A stretch of 64,000 bases of DNA, from contig NC_088171.1 of the NCBI RefSeq assembly GCF_028769735.1, positions 68,217,216 through 68,281,215 on the forward strand, written 5' to 3'. Origin of the DNA: Zonotrichia leucophrys gambelii (lineage: Eukaryota; Chordata; Aves; Passeriformes; Passerellidae). The position numbers were made by a program, and so were the translations under genes. The notes beneath the pieces are model-generated. The model ran no database searches and was not told the DNA's origin. It saw nothing but the letters and a program-made list of their open reading frames with translations. Below, piece by piece: positions 1 to 13,218 of the stretch. Positions within the stretch are counted from its first letter, which is position 1, and every line of letters starts with the position of its first letter.

Positions 1-2560
1 TTTGAACCTATTTATTTGAGAGGACATTTTCCAAGAATAAGTAGTGAAATAAAAGAGTTATCAATTTAATCTCCTGTTTTATGCTTCAGTTGCTTTCACC
101 CTTAACCTGTAAGGCATAGAGTAAATGGGAGCACCACTGAGAAAGTGTGTCTGGGCAAAGAATCCACAGTTTGAAAAAACTGGATAACTGAAGAGGACCA
201 AACTGTGAGACCATAATGCTAAAATTGAAGCTCTCAGACAAAAAAGAAAGAGTTTAATAGGATTAAGATTACAGAAGTCAATTACCAGTCAAATGAAAAT
301 TACCCATCCTCAATAAAAGTCACAAACACTAATTAGCTTGCATATTTCCAGCAAGTTGACTTTAAAGAACTTTGTTGCGGAATTATTTTTAAAACACTAA
401 TGTATTACAGAGAATTTGTGTTTCCTGACAAACATTTGATCATAAAGGTGTCAAATTCAGATAGGGGCCTTCTTGCGGCTTATCAGTCTGACAACAAAAT
501 TATTTTTCTCTTTCTTAAATAAAAAATAATAGAAATATTTAAAACACAACATGATTTTTTAGCAGATGAAAACAGTCTCAGCTTTGGTCCCTTCTGGGAT
601 ATTTTTTCCTTTGCAGAGAAGAAAGTAAGCTAGTAATTACAACCTGCAGCTCTAAGACCAATTAACAATCTGCAACATGCCCCACTTCTTTTATCCTCCA
701 CTGGTAACGCTACAGGCAGCATTAGCTGTCTAATAAATAGGTGAGCACTGCTTAACACTTTGCAAGGCTTCAGCATTTCTCCTCACCCCTGGCATCAATT
801 CTCTCTCTCCCTTGGCTATTAGCAGATCAGTCTGGCAGTATGCAGATGCTGTTCTGTTGTGTGCTCCAGGACACACACTGCCTTCAGGCTCCCTTGGGCA
901 ATGAAGGGCAGGTGGCTTATTCATGTTCTGAAGAGAAAGCTTCACTAATGACCTCACAAAGGTCTCCAAGAGATATTTTTTCCCTAGTTAATCAGCCAGA
1001 CAAAGAATTTACTTCTGCTTAGGAAGGGTGGATATTTGTAAGGTAGCTATGAGTAAGAAAGGGCAAATGTTAAAAGTATTTTTAATATACTTGCATTTCC
1101 TGAGATCTAAATAGTTTCATGCCCAGCACAATGCACTGTGAGGAAATATTAAAACTGAATGCACTCTGTGTATCAGGCTATACAGGGCCCAAGTATATAA
1201 GCATTGGTCTATACAAACCCCTGAACTGCATCAGCAACTGCAATTTTTTATGCTTCAAATATACATGCCAAGCACCTTTTTCAAGAGTGCAGCATTTGGG
1301 TTCTTTCTTTGTGGAATAATTATGGAGGTGTACAGCTAATACAAAAGCATGCAGGTCAATTGCCTAGTGCTCGCTAGTACCACATGATACTGCTGCTACC
1401 AGGAAAATCTGTAAGGCAGATCTGTTTCTTCTAAGATTTCTGCTAGGCAGTGTATGAACAACTGCAAGATAAACGCTTTCTTTGCCTGTACTAACAAATT
1501 CATACCCCCACAAAATTGACTAGTTTGTCATGGTGTGACAAAATGCACAAAGAGGGTGTCTATCAAAGGGTGGATCACCTGAAAATCTGCATCCTACTTT
1601 TTAATGTCTTCAGATAGTTGTAACATATGCACCTTGAGGCTCTAAAGTATATACTGACTTATACAATATATGCTCCTTGCAAGTTTAATAACAGCAGTTT
1701 TTCTGTAATAAAAGCAGATATGAATAAGCCAGCCTTTTCAAATACATTAATTAGCTATGCCTATTAACATCAATAAAAACAAATAGACAGCTTACAGCCA
1801 ATCATTTATCTTTCCTCTCCACTTCTTTAGTCATCCAATTCCACATACACATTTTAAGAAAGGCTAATACTAACACCCACAGTCTTTATTTGGACGTTAT
1901 GTGTAGAATACATTTTTGGCACTTCAAAAAAAAAATGGAAGAGCTTGTGTGTGCATGTACTCAAATATATAAACACATATAGACACATAAATAAGCACAT
2001 ATTTGCATACTTTCTATATATTGTCTGCTTTTTTACAACTGCTTCAAATAACAAATGATAACATGGTTCTCAATTTACCTTAATAGAAACGTTATTGACA
2101 AAAGATCAGATTTTGGCTGTTTTGTCTACAATCTGCTCTCTTTCTCTGTTTGCCAGAGAAAAAGAGGACTTTGTGAAAGCCAATAGCTGGGAACCTGGTC
2201 CTTTACATTACCTGGTCCCTTCTACATCCCAAAAGTATTCTAAGTGCACCATGTAACCCTGAAGTAAAACATGATCTCTGCCTTTTCATTCACCCCATCT
2301 CCACCCTTGTAGATCATATTTTACATTTGTAGATACAACAGATTTCACAGCACATGAAATCTGTCCAAGGGATGCTCTAAACTCTTATAAATATAACTAT
2401 TCCATAGACCATATGGAATTGTTCTGAACTACCACAAGGAAAAGCAGTGTTGTCCTTTAGTGTTTGCTGCACATGGCACAAATTTGCTTTAATTACCACC
2501 AACATGATGCGCCCAAAAGAAGATAAGAAAATCTTCTCCAAATAGAGAAACCTCAAGTGG

Positions 2561-3137
2561 CAGATTGAGAGAGGTGATCATGTCCCTCCATTCCACTCTA
2601 GTGAGATCCCAGCTGGAGTGCTGCATCCAGCTCTGGGGTGCCCACCACAGGAAGGACATGGACCTGTTGGAGGGAATCTAGAGGAGGCCACAGAGATGAT
2701 TAGTGGGATGGAGCCCCTCTCCTGTGAGGAAAGGCTGAGAGAATTGGGATTGTTCAGCCTGAAAAGGAGAAGGCTTTGGGGTGACCTAATTGCAGCCTTC
2801 CAGTCCATAAATGGAGTCTACAGAAAGATGGAGAGAGACTTTTTGCAAGGAGTTGTACTGACAGAACAAGGGGGAATGGATTCAAACTAAAAGACAGTAG
2901 GCTTAGATTAGCTATTAGGAAGAAATCCTTTACTGTGAGGGTGGAGAGACACTGGAACAGGTTGTTCAGAGAAGTTGTGGTAGCCCTGCCTCTTGAAGTG
3001 TCCAAGGCCAGGCTGGATGGGACCTTGAGTAACCTGGTCTAATGGAAGGTGTCCCTCCCCATGGCAGAGGTGCTGGAACCAGATGATCTTCAAGGTCCCT
3101 TTGAACCCAAACCATTTTCTGATTGGGTGATTCTATG
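2561..3137 (+). mobile_element. CR1 LINE 3' end, sense on plus strand, 5'-truncated
   Basis: The sequence follows the avian CR1 3' terminal region. It starts in the end of the reverse-transcriptase frame (GTGAGATCCCAGCTGGAGTG, then CTGAGAGAATTGGGATTGTTC), passes through the 3' UTR block with GTGAGGGTGGAGAGACACTGG, and ends at GGTCCCTTTGAACCC and a degenerate ATTCTATG terminus. Frames within it carry small indels and stops, so it is a dead 5'-truncated copy. Family recognition is from memory. The exact subfamily was not determined. Confidence 0.93.
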
Positions 3138-4977
3138 TCTCCTTACTTCCTATCCAGTTCAAATTCTCCTTGAATTAATAACAATAGTCCAGCAACTCAA
3201 AGTCCAGAAAGACAGAACTTACTGGCAAAGGCACTGGCAAATGCTGTTTATTGGCTTCCAGACTGGAGCTGGCTTGCAACTACCAGTGAGTGCACAGCCT
3301 AAGGTAACACACCACTGTTAAATATAGACACCCATATTTGAGTTAACAAATAGACTTCTCTCCACTGTTCCTCATAAGATGGCCAAGCTACAGGTACATC
3401 AACAATGCCACGAGCCTTTGGAATCCACATCCATATATTATATCAAAGAATATTCACACTGCACCCACAGAAGCACAGTGTTTTCTCCACACATTCAATC
3501 CAGCATGTATTCTTGTCACTTTACTGTCACTTCTCCCTCTGAGAAGAATATCTAACATTCAGGTGGGGACCCAGACAGTGTTTTGCAGCCAAAACTCAAA
3601 GAGAAAAAAATTTAAAAGTTAAATTTAGGTTCATTTAGGAAGGGAGAGGGGAAAGAAGAATGTGAACGCTTTATCATTTGTTTTAATTCCAAAGTTTTGG
3701 GGCCTTTTCCTTGCGCACTTCTTCCCCTTGTGCTGACTCAGAAGGATGCTTGGATTATTATATTCTTTTTGACACTGAATAACCTTCAGTAATTCTATTC
3801 TCACAACCACACTGAGATAATTTTCAGTACTTGGAGCATCACACTGTTCCTATCCAGCTCCATGTATGCAAAGGGAAATGAAAAACACATATTGGGGCAG
3901 GAGGGAAAGATGATGATAAAAAAATCCTCTTTGCAGAACATGACTTGAAAATCATCTAGGGAGGAAATGCTCTCATTGTAAAGGTCAGAAAAAAACCATC
4001 AATCCTTCAGGTTTGGGTAACCAGGGAGTTCACCATCCTACCCTCCAGTTCTGTGCACTCAGAACACTCCCTCTCCTGTTGGCAGGCCTCTTACCTCATT
4101 TCCATTCCAAACCCGTCTCTTCTGCCAGAGAGCAAACATTGGTTTGATTTGTACATTGATCCAAGCAATCACCACGTGCACACACTCCACCACGCTCCTT
4201 GACCCTGCACCCACATGCACAAAATGCTGAACAATGCTCTCACCCAGGGCTCTGACATGGAGCACGAGCACTGCCACTTGCAGAGCGCTCACTCGTGACT
4301 TCAAGTGTGCCAACAGCACTTGCTGAGGTTGTAACTGCACAAGGCAGCTCAATTCTTGTTAACCAAACTTAAGCCAGTCTCACTCTATCTTATAAAGCAG
4401 GAACAGCAAATCAGTCTGATGAATCTTAATTAAATTTAAATAAACTTTGGTTGGTATAAAATGCAATGTGCATTTGGCCAATGGACCACCTAGCGTAAGA
4501 AGCCTGAAGCAGTAATGTTTTAATGCATCATACCCCTGTGATTTGAAGCCTCAGAGTAAACAAAACAAAGTTTGCTTCAAAAGTGCACCTCAAATCACCT
4601 CATACTTTCCTCCACCAATGTACTCAACCACTGATGTTATGTTAATAGAGTCTACATAAATGGTTTCTTAATCACTTGATAAATTGCTTAATAAAGAAGT
4701 AACTTCCATAGTTGTCAATTAGTTACATAATCAGCAAGTATTTGCTATCCATCAAACAGCAGCAGCAAATTCAACTGCAAAACACCAGACTGTACTAAGG
4801 GAATGGGGGAGCAGGGAAAAGACAAGAGAAGTAAATAAGTTAATATTGTTAGCATTTCATGTCACTTGCGTAGACAGTACTTTGATATTGATGTAAAGTC
4901 AGTTTTATTCCTGTTGTCCAGCAGAGCTACCAATCCCCTGCTACACGTTTTTAATACACTCAGTTCCTCTTCTAAGG

Positions 4978-5037
4978 AGAAGATATGAGCAGATCAAAAC
5001 AGAAGGTATGAGCCAGAAGATATGAGCAGATCAGAAC
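4978..5037. repeat. Two-copy direct repeat, 37-bp period
   Basis: AGAAGATATGAGCAGATCA starts at 4978 and again at 5015. The 14-bp spacer contains a partial third copy, AGAAGGTATGAGCC. Confidence 0.85.
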
Positions 5038-5933
5038 CTAAAATTGATCTTACCACATGACAAAAGAAATTTTAAAATTCCCAACACAAAAAACAACTCT
5101 GAAAGAAACCCTTCTCCTATTGTTTTGAATGATCAAACTATTTCCAGACCAGACCTAATGTCCACTACTTATTACAGGTCTTTCCAACATCAGCATTCGG
5201 TGATAAATGATTTCAGACCCTCCCCATTCAAAAGACTTTTGGTTGTTATTTCCCTGGAGATTTTAAACAGATGACAAAAAAAAAAAAGTAATGGCAACCA
5301 AATTCAGACACACACCTCAGATGCAGAAGGGTAAAAAGTGGAAGAAATAACTGAAAGACACAATGAAAGAAGCAGTTCTGACTGAAATCTCAAATCTGGC
5401 TTTATTTCAGTTATGATGTCTGATACTAATGCTGAGGGTAAGGCTGAGATTCTACCTAGAACATACTGAAAATCTTCTGGTGTGCTAGAGTTATGAGACC
5501 TAGTTTCTTCTGACCTTCACTTAGTAAATTTATATCAGTGAATAAGACATCTATTCTGTCCACATTGCAGTGTACTACCTTTGGACAGAAACAGATGCAG
5601 GAAGCAAAATTCACATCCTCCAGTTTCATGGACCTACCCCTGAACAATCTTCTGAAAGCTACATTGTCAGCAGAAAGACAAGGTTCCCAAGGGCAGTGAA
5701 TTACATATCAAGGCCACCGATATCTTTACTGCCCACTGACTTCACAGGACCTGCTCATTTCTTTGTGGTTAAGCCCACAGGTCAGCACAGGAGCACAGGT
5801 TGTGTCCTGTGACAATAACAGGACAAGACATTACTCTAAAGGATGGTTCACCTATACTTCATTTTGTGTTTTCCTGTTACTGATAATAGAGAAGTCTGGA
5901 TAAAAAACCTTGACAGTATAAACTAGCAGGGAT

Positions 5934-5943
5934 TTTATTTATT
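5934..5943 (-). terminator. Overlapping double AATAAA poly(A) signal
   Basis: On the minus strand AATAAATAAA gives two overlapping canonical hexamers about 365 nt downstream of the stop of the 6306-6564 frame. Poly(A) signals are frequent by chance in AT-rich DNA, so this counts only as support for that candidate terminal exon. Confidence 0.25.
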
Positions 5944-6305
5944 TTCAGTGGAAACATTTATGCCTTTAAGTCACCTTGTTTAAGGACACCCATTATGCAT
6001 GCCACATGTTTTCACTAGGATTTTAGAAGTCAGGAAAGGTCTGACACAGAGTAGCAATCCAAATGCTTAAAATAATAAGTGTTGCAGACCACAGTATTAA
6101 CACATGGCAGTAAAACTGAATCTTTACAGTTTGACTGGATACATCTCCAGTCAACTTGAGTTCGAAGTCACAATGAATTCTTTAGACATTACAAAACAAG
6201 GACAAGAAATGGCTGATGATGAGAAAAGAAAGGGAGGTCTGCAGCAGCTACAGGCAAAATTAAGGTGTGGCTAGTTCAATCTATTAAGCGGCATTTGTCA
6301 TTTTG

Positions 6306-6564
6306 TTAATGAGAGCCTTGTGAGGGAGCAGGCACAGCATCAATGTAGTCAGCAAACCACCTTTCCTGTGCCAGAAGGAGCACACAGTTGGCTAACCTCA
6401 GCAGACTCTCTACTGATACACACTGTTTCTCCTTCAAGGCTTCAGCAGCGTATGGCAAACATTGGTCCTTCTTTTCCTTTAGAAGTCCGAATCTTTCAAA
6501 AATTCTCAGATCTTCTATACGTGCCCTCTGATGATGTTTGCGCACTAGATCTTCCATTTTCAGT
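6306..6564 (-). CDS. Unidentified exon-like open frame (candidate small gene or terminal exon)
   Basis: I do not recognise this product. On the minus strand a good acceptor (ttatgttctttccag) ends at 6565. The frame then reads LKMEDLVRKHHQ, with an ATG in strong context (AAAATGG) at 6555. It continues for 83 codons to a stop at 6306. The peptide is rich in Lys, Glu, Leu, Arg and Ala and looks like two or three amphipathic helices (for example RIEDLRIFERFGLLKEKK), unlike the Ser/Leu/Phe-biased chance frames nearby. Two overlapping AATAAA signals on the same strand at 5934-5943 could serve as its poly(A) site, and the CpG island lies upstream. Alternatives are an exon of an unannotated nested gene, an alternative last exon of FARS2 (a phase mismatch argues against this), a decayed retrocopy of another gene, or chance. 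Confidence 0.35.
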
Positions 6565-6979
6565 CTGGAAAGAACATAATACTGAAACACTAAAAAAGTG
6601 TTGCTTTTGCTCCCTCAAAATAAAATCATGAGCACAAGAACCACCAATGAATGTGCACCAAATTTCACCCAATGGCAACATAAACGCACGAGCAAAGTAT
6701 TACTTGTGTGTCTGCATGTGTGGCTGCCTGGACAGACAGGCAGAATTAGATCTACCCAGTGAGAATACTGGGTGAACAAATATTTATTGAGAATTACTCA
6801 GCTGTGATACAGAAGGGGATTCACGGCATGGTGCATCTGGACTCTGCTCATTTTTTATGAGATAATTGTGCCACGGACTACCTCAAACACGGCATGACTG
6901 AAGGATTTGCCTTTTAAATTTAAGAACATGGAACGGACAGGAATTAAATCCGTCATGCCTCTGTGTAGTACACAATGGA

Positions 6980-7300
6980 GGAAGAATATAAATAAACAGG
7001 CAACCAGAATGGTGCAATAAGAACAGGATTAATCCAAGTGTGATTAATTCAGTGTCAGATTAAAATTGATAGTGCCAGCTGTATCGGGTCCATTCTGCCA
7101 CATTATTCTCGCCTGTCATTTTTTTTTTATGTCCATCTTCTTCCCATTTCCTTGGTGGATAAACCTGCAGGAGAGTTAATTGTCACATACACCGATTTAA
7201 TCACATTGTCCACACTGTTTGGGGGCCTTGCCTTCAGCGATCCGTGACTAATTGTTGTGGTAATTTTTCAATCATTAACAGCACCGCATATGCTGCGGAC
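6980..7300. promoter_or_regulatory. Enhancer-like block rich in homeodomain-type motifs next to the CpG island
   Basis: A cluster of short homeodomain-like elements sits directly beside the CpG island: GGATTAATCC (palindromic bicoid/OTX-type, about 7026), GTGATTAATTC (7041), GAGTTAATTG (7173), GACTAATTG and CAATCATTAAC. The stretch has the even, repeat-free composition typical of conserved non-coding elements. Conservation cannot be measured here, so this is a pattern-based call. Confidence 0.35.
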
Positions 7301-7309
7301 AAATCCCAG

Positions 7310-7850
7310 GGCACCCACTAAAGCCCCGGCGGCCAGCGGCGCACACGCCTCCATCAAAGCCCCGCGCCCCCCGCCGCCTGCATCCCGCCCTCGGGGCGAG
7401 CTCGGCGCTGGTGCCGGGCCTTTAAGGAGGCAGCGTTGCCAAAGCGAGGGAGGGGAGGAGAGGGGGGCGAAGAAGGACATTGACACTCCATCTGGGAGGG
7501 CTGGCGGGGCTCTCGCGGCCCGCCCGGCGGCCGCAGCTGCCGCCCCGCTCCCCCCGGAGCGGCCGCGGGTGCGCCCGTGGGACGGGGGCGGCCCGGGGGA
7601 GCCCTCGGGCGGACGGAGGCACGGCTCTAATCACCTCGGCAGCCCAGCGAACGCGCTCGCCCTTCCCCTCTCTCCCCGGTAATTACACGCGTTTCATAAG
7701 GCACCAAAAGGCGAGCCAAAAGCTCCGCTCCTGCTCCAAAGCTAAGTAACGAGCAGAAGGTAACAAATGGCTGCAGCAGCAGCAGCCCTGCAGCAGAGGG
7801 AAGGATCAGTGCCGCGGCGCTTCGGAGCGAGCCGCCAGCATTATACATGA
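7310..7850. promoter_or_regulatory. CpG island inside a FARS2 intron
   Basis: In an otherwise AT-rich, CpG-poor window this block is strongly GC-rich with many CpG dinucleotides (for example the run from 7321 to 7660 and CGCGGCGCTTCGGAGCGAG at about 7813). Vertebrate CpG islands usually mark promoters or Polycomb-regulated developmental elements. No recognised first exon is seen. Frames through it on both strands are long only because stop codons are rare in GC-rich DNA. It lies 0.75-1.3 kb upstream, in minus-strand sense, of the exon-like frame at 6306-6564, so it could be the promoter of a nested transcript. It could also be an enhancer-type or orphan island. Confidence 0.75.
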
Positions 7851-8639
7851 GTGCCACTGCCTGTCCAAGCGAGCTGAACCAAGTGACCCCAGCTCAGCTG
7901 GCAAAGAGCTCGTCTGGGGAATGAGGGCCGGCATTCCCAGTCACCTTCTGACTTCTTGTTCCCGGAGCAATTGATTCACTGACGGAGGTGTACGGCACCC
8001 TCCAATGGTGTACGCCTGGGTCCCTGCAAAAGCCAGTATTGGGGCTGCAGCTTGGAATGGACCGATTGAACAGTGTCATGTTCTCCTCTCGGTCACCACC
8101 CCCTTTCCAAACACATTAACATATTAAGCTGGTTTATACACCTGGGTCGTCACACTTATGGATAATGCATATCAGCATCCTCAAAGAAGGCTTGAATGGG
8201 GGAAGGAAAAAATCAGATGAGATTCTGCAGCACCTCTGCCTTGAAAAGACCACTTTAAAACAAGTTGGCGTTTCAGCAATGACCCAGGTGGCCTTAGAAA
8301 ACGCTGATAGAACATTTAATTATTGAAAGTTTATGGTAGGAGAAATAGTGACTATCAAAATATAAATGCAGGCAAACGAGAAAAGGGAAAAGAAAAAAAA
8401 AAGGAGAAAAATGAGAAATAAGAGCAAAACAAAGCAGGATTAGACAAAGGCAGGACCCTCTTTGCTCCCTCAGAGTGGGGGAGAGAATCCCCAGCTACAT
8501 AGGGGAGTAAACAACACCATCCCAGACTTGGCTTCTGATTCAAGCCATAAAGAAGGAAGGGAAAAATCCCGTCCTTCCCACAAGTTTCTGACAGTCACAG
8601 CAGCGGCACTCTTATGCAATCGTTACATAAGTTGTGACA

Positions 8640-8740
8640 GGACCGGCGCCTTCCCCGCTCGCTGCCCAGGCGCAGGGCAGGCAGGGCACCCCCGCATCAC
8701 GCTCTGCTCTGCTCGCCCCGGGGCCGCAGATGCGGGGTGG
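8640..8740. promoter_or_regulatory. Small secondary GC/CpG-rich patch
   Basis: A short patch with several CpGs (GACCGGCGCCTTCCCCGCTC and later CGCCCCGGGGCCGC) lies about 0.8 kb from the main CpG island. It is too short to be an island by usual criteria. It may be part of the same regulatory domain. Confidence 0.35.
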
Positions 8741-11700
8741 CACACAGATACAGAATAATCCTCTGCACTTTCTATTCTTTTTGACATCTTTCTCCCACCA
8801 TCCATGAGCTGCATTCTGTAAGGGTGGGGGAACACTTAGTGGCACACAACTGGAATAACCTCTCTTGCTTTTTTTCTCCCTTCTCATTACCCCAAAGAAT
8901 ACTGCCCTCTCAAACCAAAGGAAAGAGTGACAACATGTAAATAGTTTCTTAATTAATTTCTGCACTGCATTGAGCTGGTATCACTGACAGAAGAACCACA
9001 TGAAGTTTATGGAACTGCCTATAGCCTACCAGAGATGACAAAAGATCCCAGCAATGGCAGATGGCATGTGAATCACCGCACAGGCAATTAGCAGCTAGCT
9101 GACGGATTTTGACGTGCTGGGGAGGACAGAGGGGGTTTTCTCTGCTCCTAGCAGTTCTCACCAGAGGGGATGGAAATAGGCATTAGTCTCACTTTGCCCC
9201 CACAGAGTCTTTGCAACCATTCTTGCTGGGTTTGAGGCTGCTGTATTGCTAGGCACCTATAAGCACCCAGTGCAGAAAGATTTGCAGCAGCAATAAAAAT
9301 GCTGTCTTTTTACCTTGATGAGATCAAGTCACAGCTGCTGCAAAGCAAGGTGTTTCAGGCAGAGTAAAAAAATAAACAAAACCAAAAACACAAAATACCC
9401 ACCTATGCAGCAAAGGACCACAGCCACCAAGCCAAGTGCTGTGAAAACATTACAGTGCTGTAAACGGTGATTGAAAAAGCATCAAAAACATTGAATACTT
9501 CTAAACTACAATGACAAATGTATTCTGGAACTGTTCAAGTTGGATACCTCTCAAAATAAATTTTTACGGTAGACAATGGTACTAAATTTTGATCAGAGAG
9601 CTAATGCAGAATGCTCCAGCGTAAGCCTAGTCAGCACATATCTTTATCTTCAAGTCAGTAAAAAGAATAATATAAGAATGTTCTAGTAAAATAATGCCCA
9701 GCAAAGGTCTCCTCTGTGTGGCTGCAGTGCAGACCTTGGATAACACTGAAGCAGGGACATTATTCTGAGCAGTCTGACTGGCAGCATTGTGAGCAGTAAT
9801 ACTCAGAAGGCTACTACCTTAAAAACCCAAGGTGACAACTTACATTACTTTTCCTAACATTTTTAGCTTGTTTGCTCATTAGTTGCCAGGTCAGTGCTAG
9901 TTTTTGTGAGTTCTGCAGCGGGGATTCTTTCTGTACTTTTGACTTGCTCAGTGCATGCTCAGGAACAGTAACCCCTTTTGGGGGGCTCCTTGCACTGATG
10001 CAATTAATAGCATTAAAAAACTCCTCCAGCCTCACACCTCAGGTGCTTTGCCTCTGGAAGGACAGCATCTAAGTAACCCTTTCTGCTGGAGGAAAAGCTC
10101 TACCAGCCATCATTGATACCTGGACTAAGCAAGGTTATCCTCATAAGAAGGGCAGCATACCAGCCTGTATTTTTCCATCCCAAACTGGGCATGCTGGTAG
10201 GGATTCAGAAGAGACTGGATGATGATCCCTTGCAAAGAAACAGGATGACTTCCTGGCCTCCACATCAGACAGCTCTTCTATAACCTGCTCAGTTTTGCAT
10301 TTCCCAGGAGCCAGAGGCTGTGTCCATTTCCAAAGCCTGTGGCTCCAACGTTGTGCCACATCTACAGCATGCCAATCAGCACCTGGTTACAAGCTACTCC
10401 ATGCATAGGTTGCCCACTCCTCACTAAAATCCAAGGCTGGGGCACTCTACTTCTACCAGCTAGAGACTTTCTAAATATACTTGCTCACTTCCCAGGCTAC
10501 TTTGCAATTGCTGACTGAATTCTATTGCTAAGAGTTGAATTTTGGAACTCCTGATCAAGCCTGAAGCAACAGTGAAAAGTCAACAGGTTATTATCTCCAT
10601 TTCATACACAAGTAAATTGAAGAGCATGACTGCAACAGAGATGTTAAGTTCAAGCAAATGCTACTGAATACTGAATATCCGTACATTTTAACACAGATAT
10701 CATGCCTTTCATGCAGTTAACTATGCAAGTTTTGTAAAGAAAGCAAATACCAAATCAAATAAATCAATTTTCAGCTGTAAGCATGCCTGTGATCTAATCT
10801 TATTCAGTGCAGAAAAAGCGCAATAAACTTCATGTACATGATTACTAATCACCTGGACAGAGACAAATGGTATATCACTATATGAAGTTGCACACCATTC
10901 TGCAGATGGAACCAAGACTACAAATATATTTAGAATGTTTGAGAATTTATTTGAAAACCTAGTAATTTTATCATATATCAGAACCTTCTACAACAGGAAC
11001 AGATCTAAGGATCTGGTGGTTTAGGCATTTTGCCAGCTACTGAGACCAGAAGCTGTAATTATGCAATGATATGGCTACAGGTGATGTTTCAGCAGCTATA
11101 ACTCAGGTAGTTGATGATCGTCTCAACAAAAAAGGAAAGTACCCCATGTACATCTTAATCTTGCCTAGTTTGACAGCACTTAATCATAAGAACTATGGTA
11201 TGAACACATGGAATTTGAGTGTCATTGAATTCCAAATAAATTGTTAACATGCAATATCAGAAGATTTTCCAAACCTTTTCTAAAGCATCAGTCCAAGTGC
11301 ATGAAGCCAATCACGTTACAGGAAAGGAAAACAAGCCCCATATGTTGTCATTTTAAAAAAAAGTCATATGAACCTCAGAGAGCTTTCACATTACATTGGG
11401 ACATACTTTACTAAATGTTTTTATTGCTTCCCCCGGCTCAGAGCTTCTCAAGTTAAAAAAAAAAAAAAAAAATCCAAAAGAAAATCCAAGCACTAGCAAG
11501 CATTCTGAGCCAGAGATAGATGTTCAGAATTAATTGAAATGTCCAGAAAAGGATGCTGTAATGAAAAAGCACCAAAAAAAAAAAAAAAGAAACATGATGC
11601 AAAGAGTTACCTTCTAAGTGGAAGGTTACAAGGCAGCACTAATGCTGCCCTTACTGAGGACAAACAACTGAGGAGGGCCAGCCTCTCTCTGAGTGGATTG

Positions 11701-13218
11701 TAAGGTGACCTAGGACAAGTCACTAAATTGAGCAGTGTCACACTTTCCCCTTCTGTAAAAATGTACCTGATAATACAGCTTTTATAAAAAGGCATGCTGC
11801 TGAGAATTGCTAGATAGGAGCACCATTTTTATTATTGTCCAACAGAGGGCATCTAAGCAGGACAACAAAGATTGGCCACATTTCTGTCACTGAGAATAGT
11901 CAGAAGCAGTGTTCCTCTCCATTATGTTTCCCCACATGCCTCAAAAAGCAAACAGGACCCCAACAAAACAAGCAATCACCACCAAAAAAACCCCAATGAG
12001 TTCATCAAACACAGGTTTCAGACAGATGCAGCTGAAAAAGACACAGCTAGCAGATCTATACATTACTGCTTTCTCAAACCTATCACACCTACAGGTATTC
12101 CAAATCTGGCTTGGATCTGAAATATCATGTTGTAAGGGTATTTACATGATGACCAACAGTAAGGTTGAGGAATTTTCAATAAGGTAGGACTCCACTGCAG
12201 CAAGATTGCAGTCTAATAAGGTTAAGGGATTGTGGAAGAGGCATGCAAGGTTTTGGGGAAATATATCCTTTCTAAGCCATGAGATTTCACAGCTTTAGCT
12301 TCAGGTTTTTCAAATGATGTCTGTATCAGAACAAAACCAAAACCCCCTAAATTTCATTTAGAAAAAAAAACACCCAAACAGACAGACTGTGATTCCCCAA
12401 ACATTTTCTCAGTTCCAGTTACTACTGTGTATTAAACTTCAGCTGTCAAGAAACAGCTACTCCATCTTTCTTATTCCCCATTTTCACCAGTGCTCAGTTT
12501 CTCATACTTATTCCTAACATAGCATTTTATTCCCACCCTTACCCTCAGAATGACTTCTCCTCATTCTTTTTGCCTGTCCCAGAGCAAGGCTTCAGCTTCC
12601 ATTTCACACCTCTGCAGACATGGAAAGCATGTCTGTACACCGGATTACCCAAACTAAAACTGTCATTCTACAAGAACAGTTGAGCAAGAAAATCAAAGTC
12701 AATGGACCAGGTCACAGACCATCAACAAAGGCCTTCAATCACCTGTCAAACACCTTTACTCTTCAAGCCATAAGTCCAAAACCAGGAGTAAAGCAATGCT
12801 TGAAAGAAATCCTAGCCCTCAAAATTCAGTGTCTTGCACAAGACTTCCACAAGAACTGGAGAACAGAGCTGATGAGCTCATGCAGACACCTCCCCTTCTG
12901 TCAAACTCCCTTGACACAGTTTCCTCAGCTGTGGTTTGAAAATCTTCTTGGGGTTGTCCTTCGGACGGCAGCATACTTGCTGCAATTACTCTCTTCTGCT
13001 ATGAAGCCTTTTGGGTGTCTCCAGGGAGCCTGGGAAGGCCCTTCCAGCTCTGTATGTGGAACACATAGAAGATATTACAGATTCAGTGTCTCTTAGTTCA
13101 CCTTCCTTAAACTCCACCTGTGAATTGTACCATCACAGAGCTTCTTCCCTAACTTAAGGTGTATGCATTTTTCCTTCAAGCCCCAGGAGAACAGAAATAA
13201 TGAAAGGGAGATGGGAGT

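Noticed and set aside
7257..7682. 141-codon frame and overlapping frames in the CpG island
   Set aside because: Stop codons are rare in GC-rich DNA. The Pro/Ala/Arg/Gly content and frames open on both strands indicate artefacts, not genes.
12620..13096. 158-codon plus-strand open frame with ATG
   Set aside because: No recognisable domain, low-information composition and no splice or promoter support. A frame this long is not unlikely in 64 kb of six-frame sequence.
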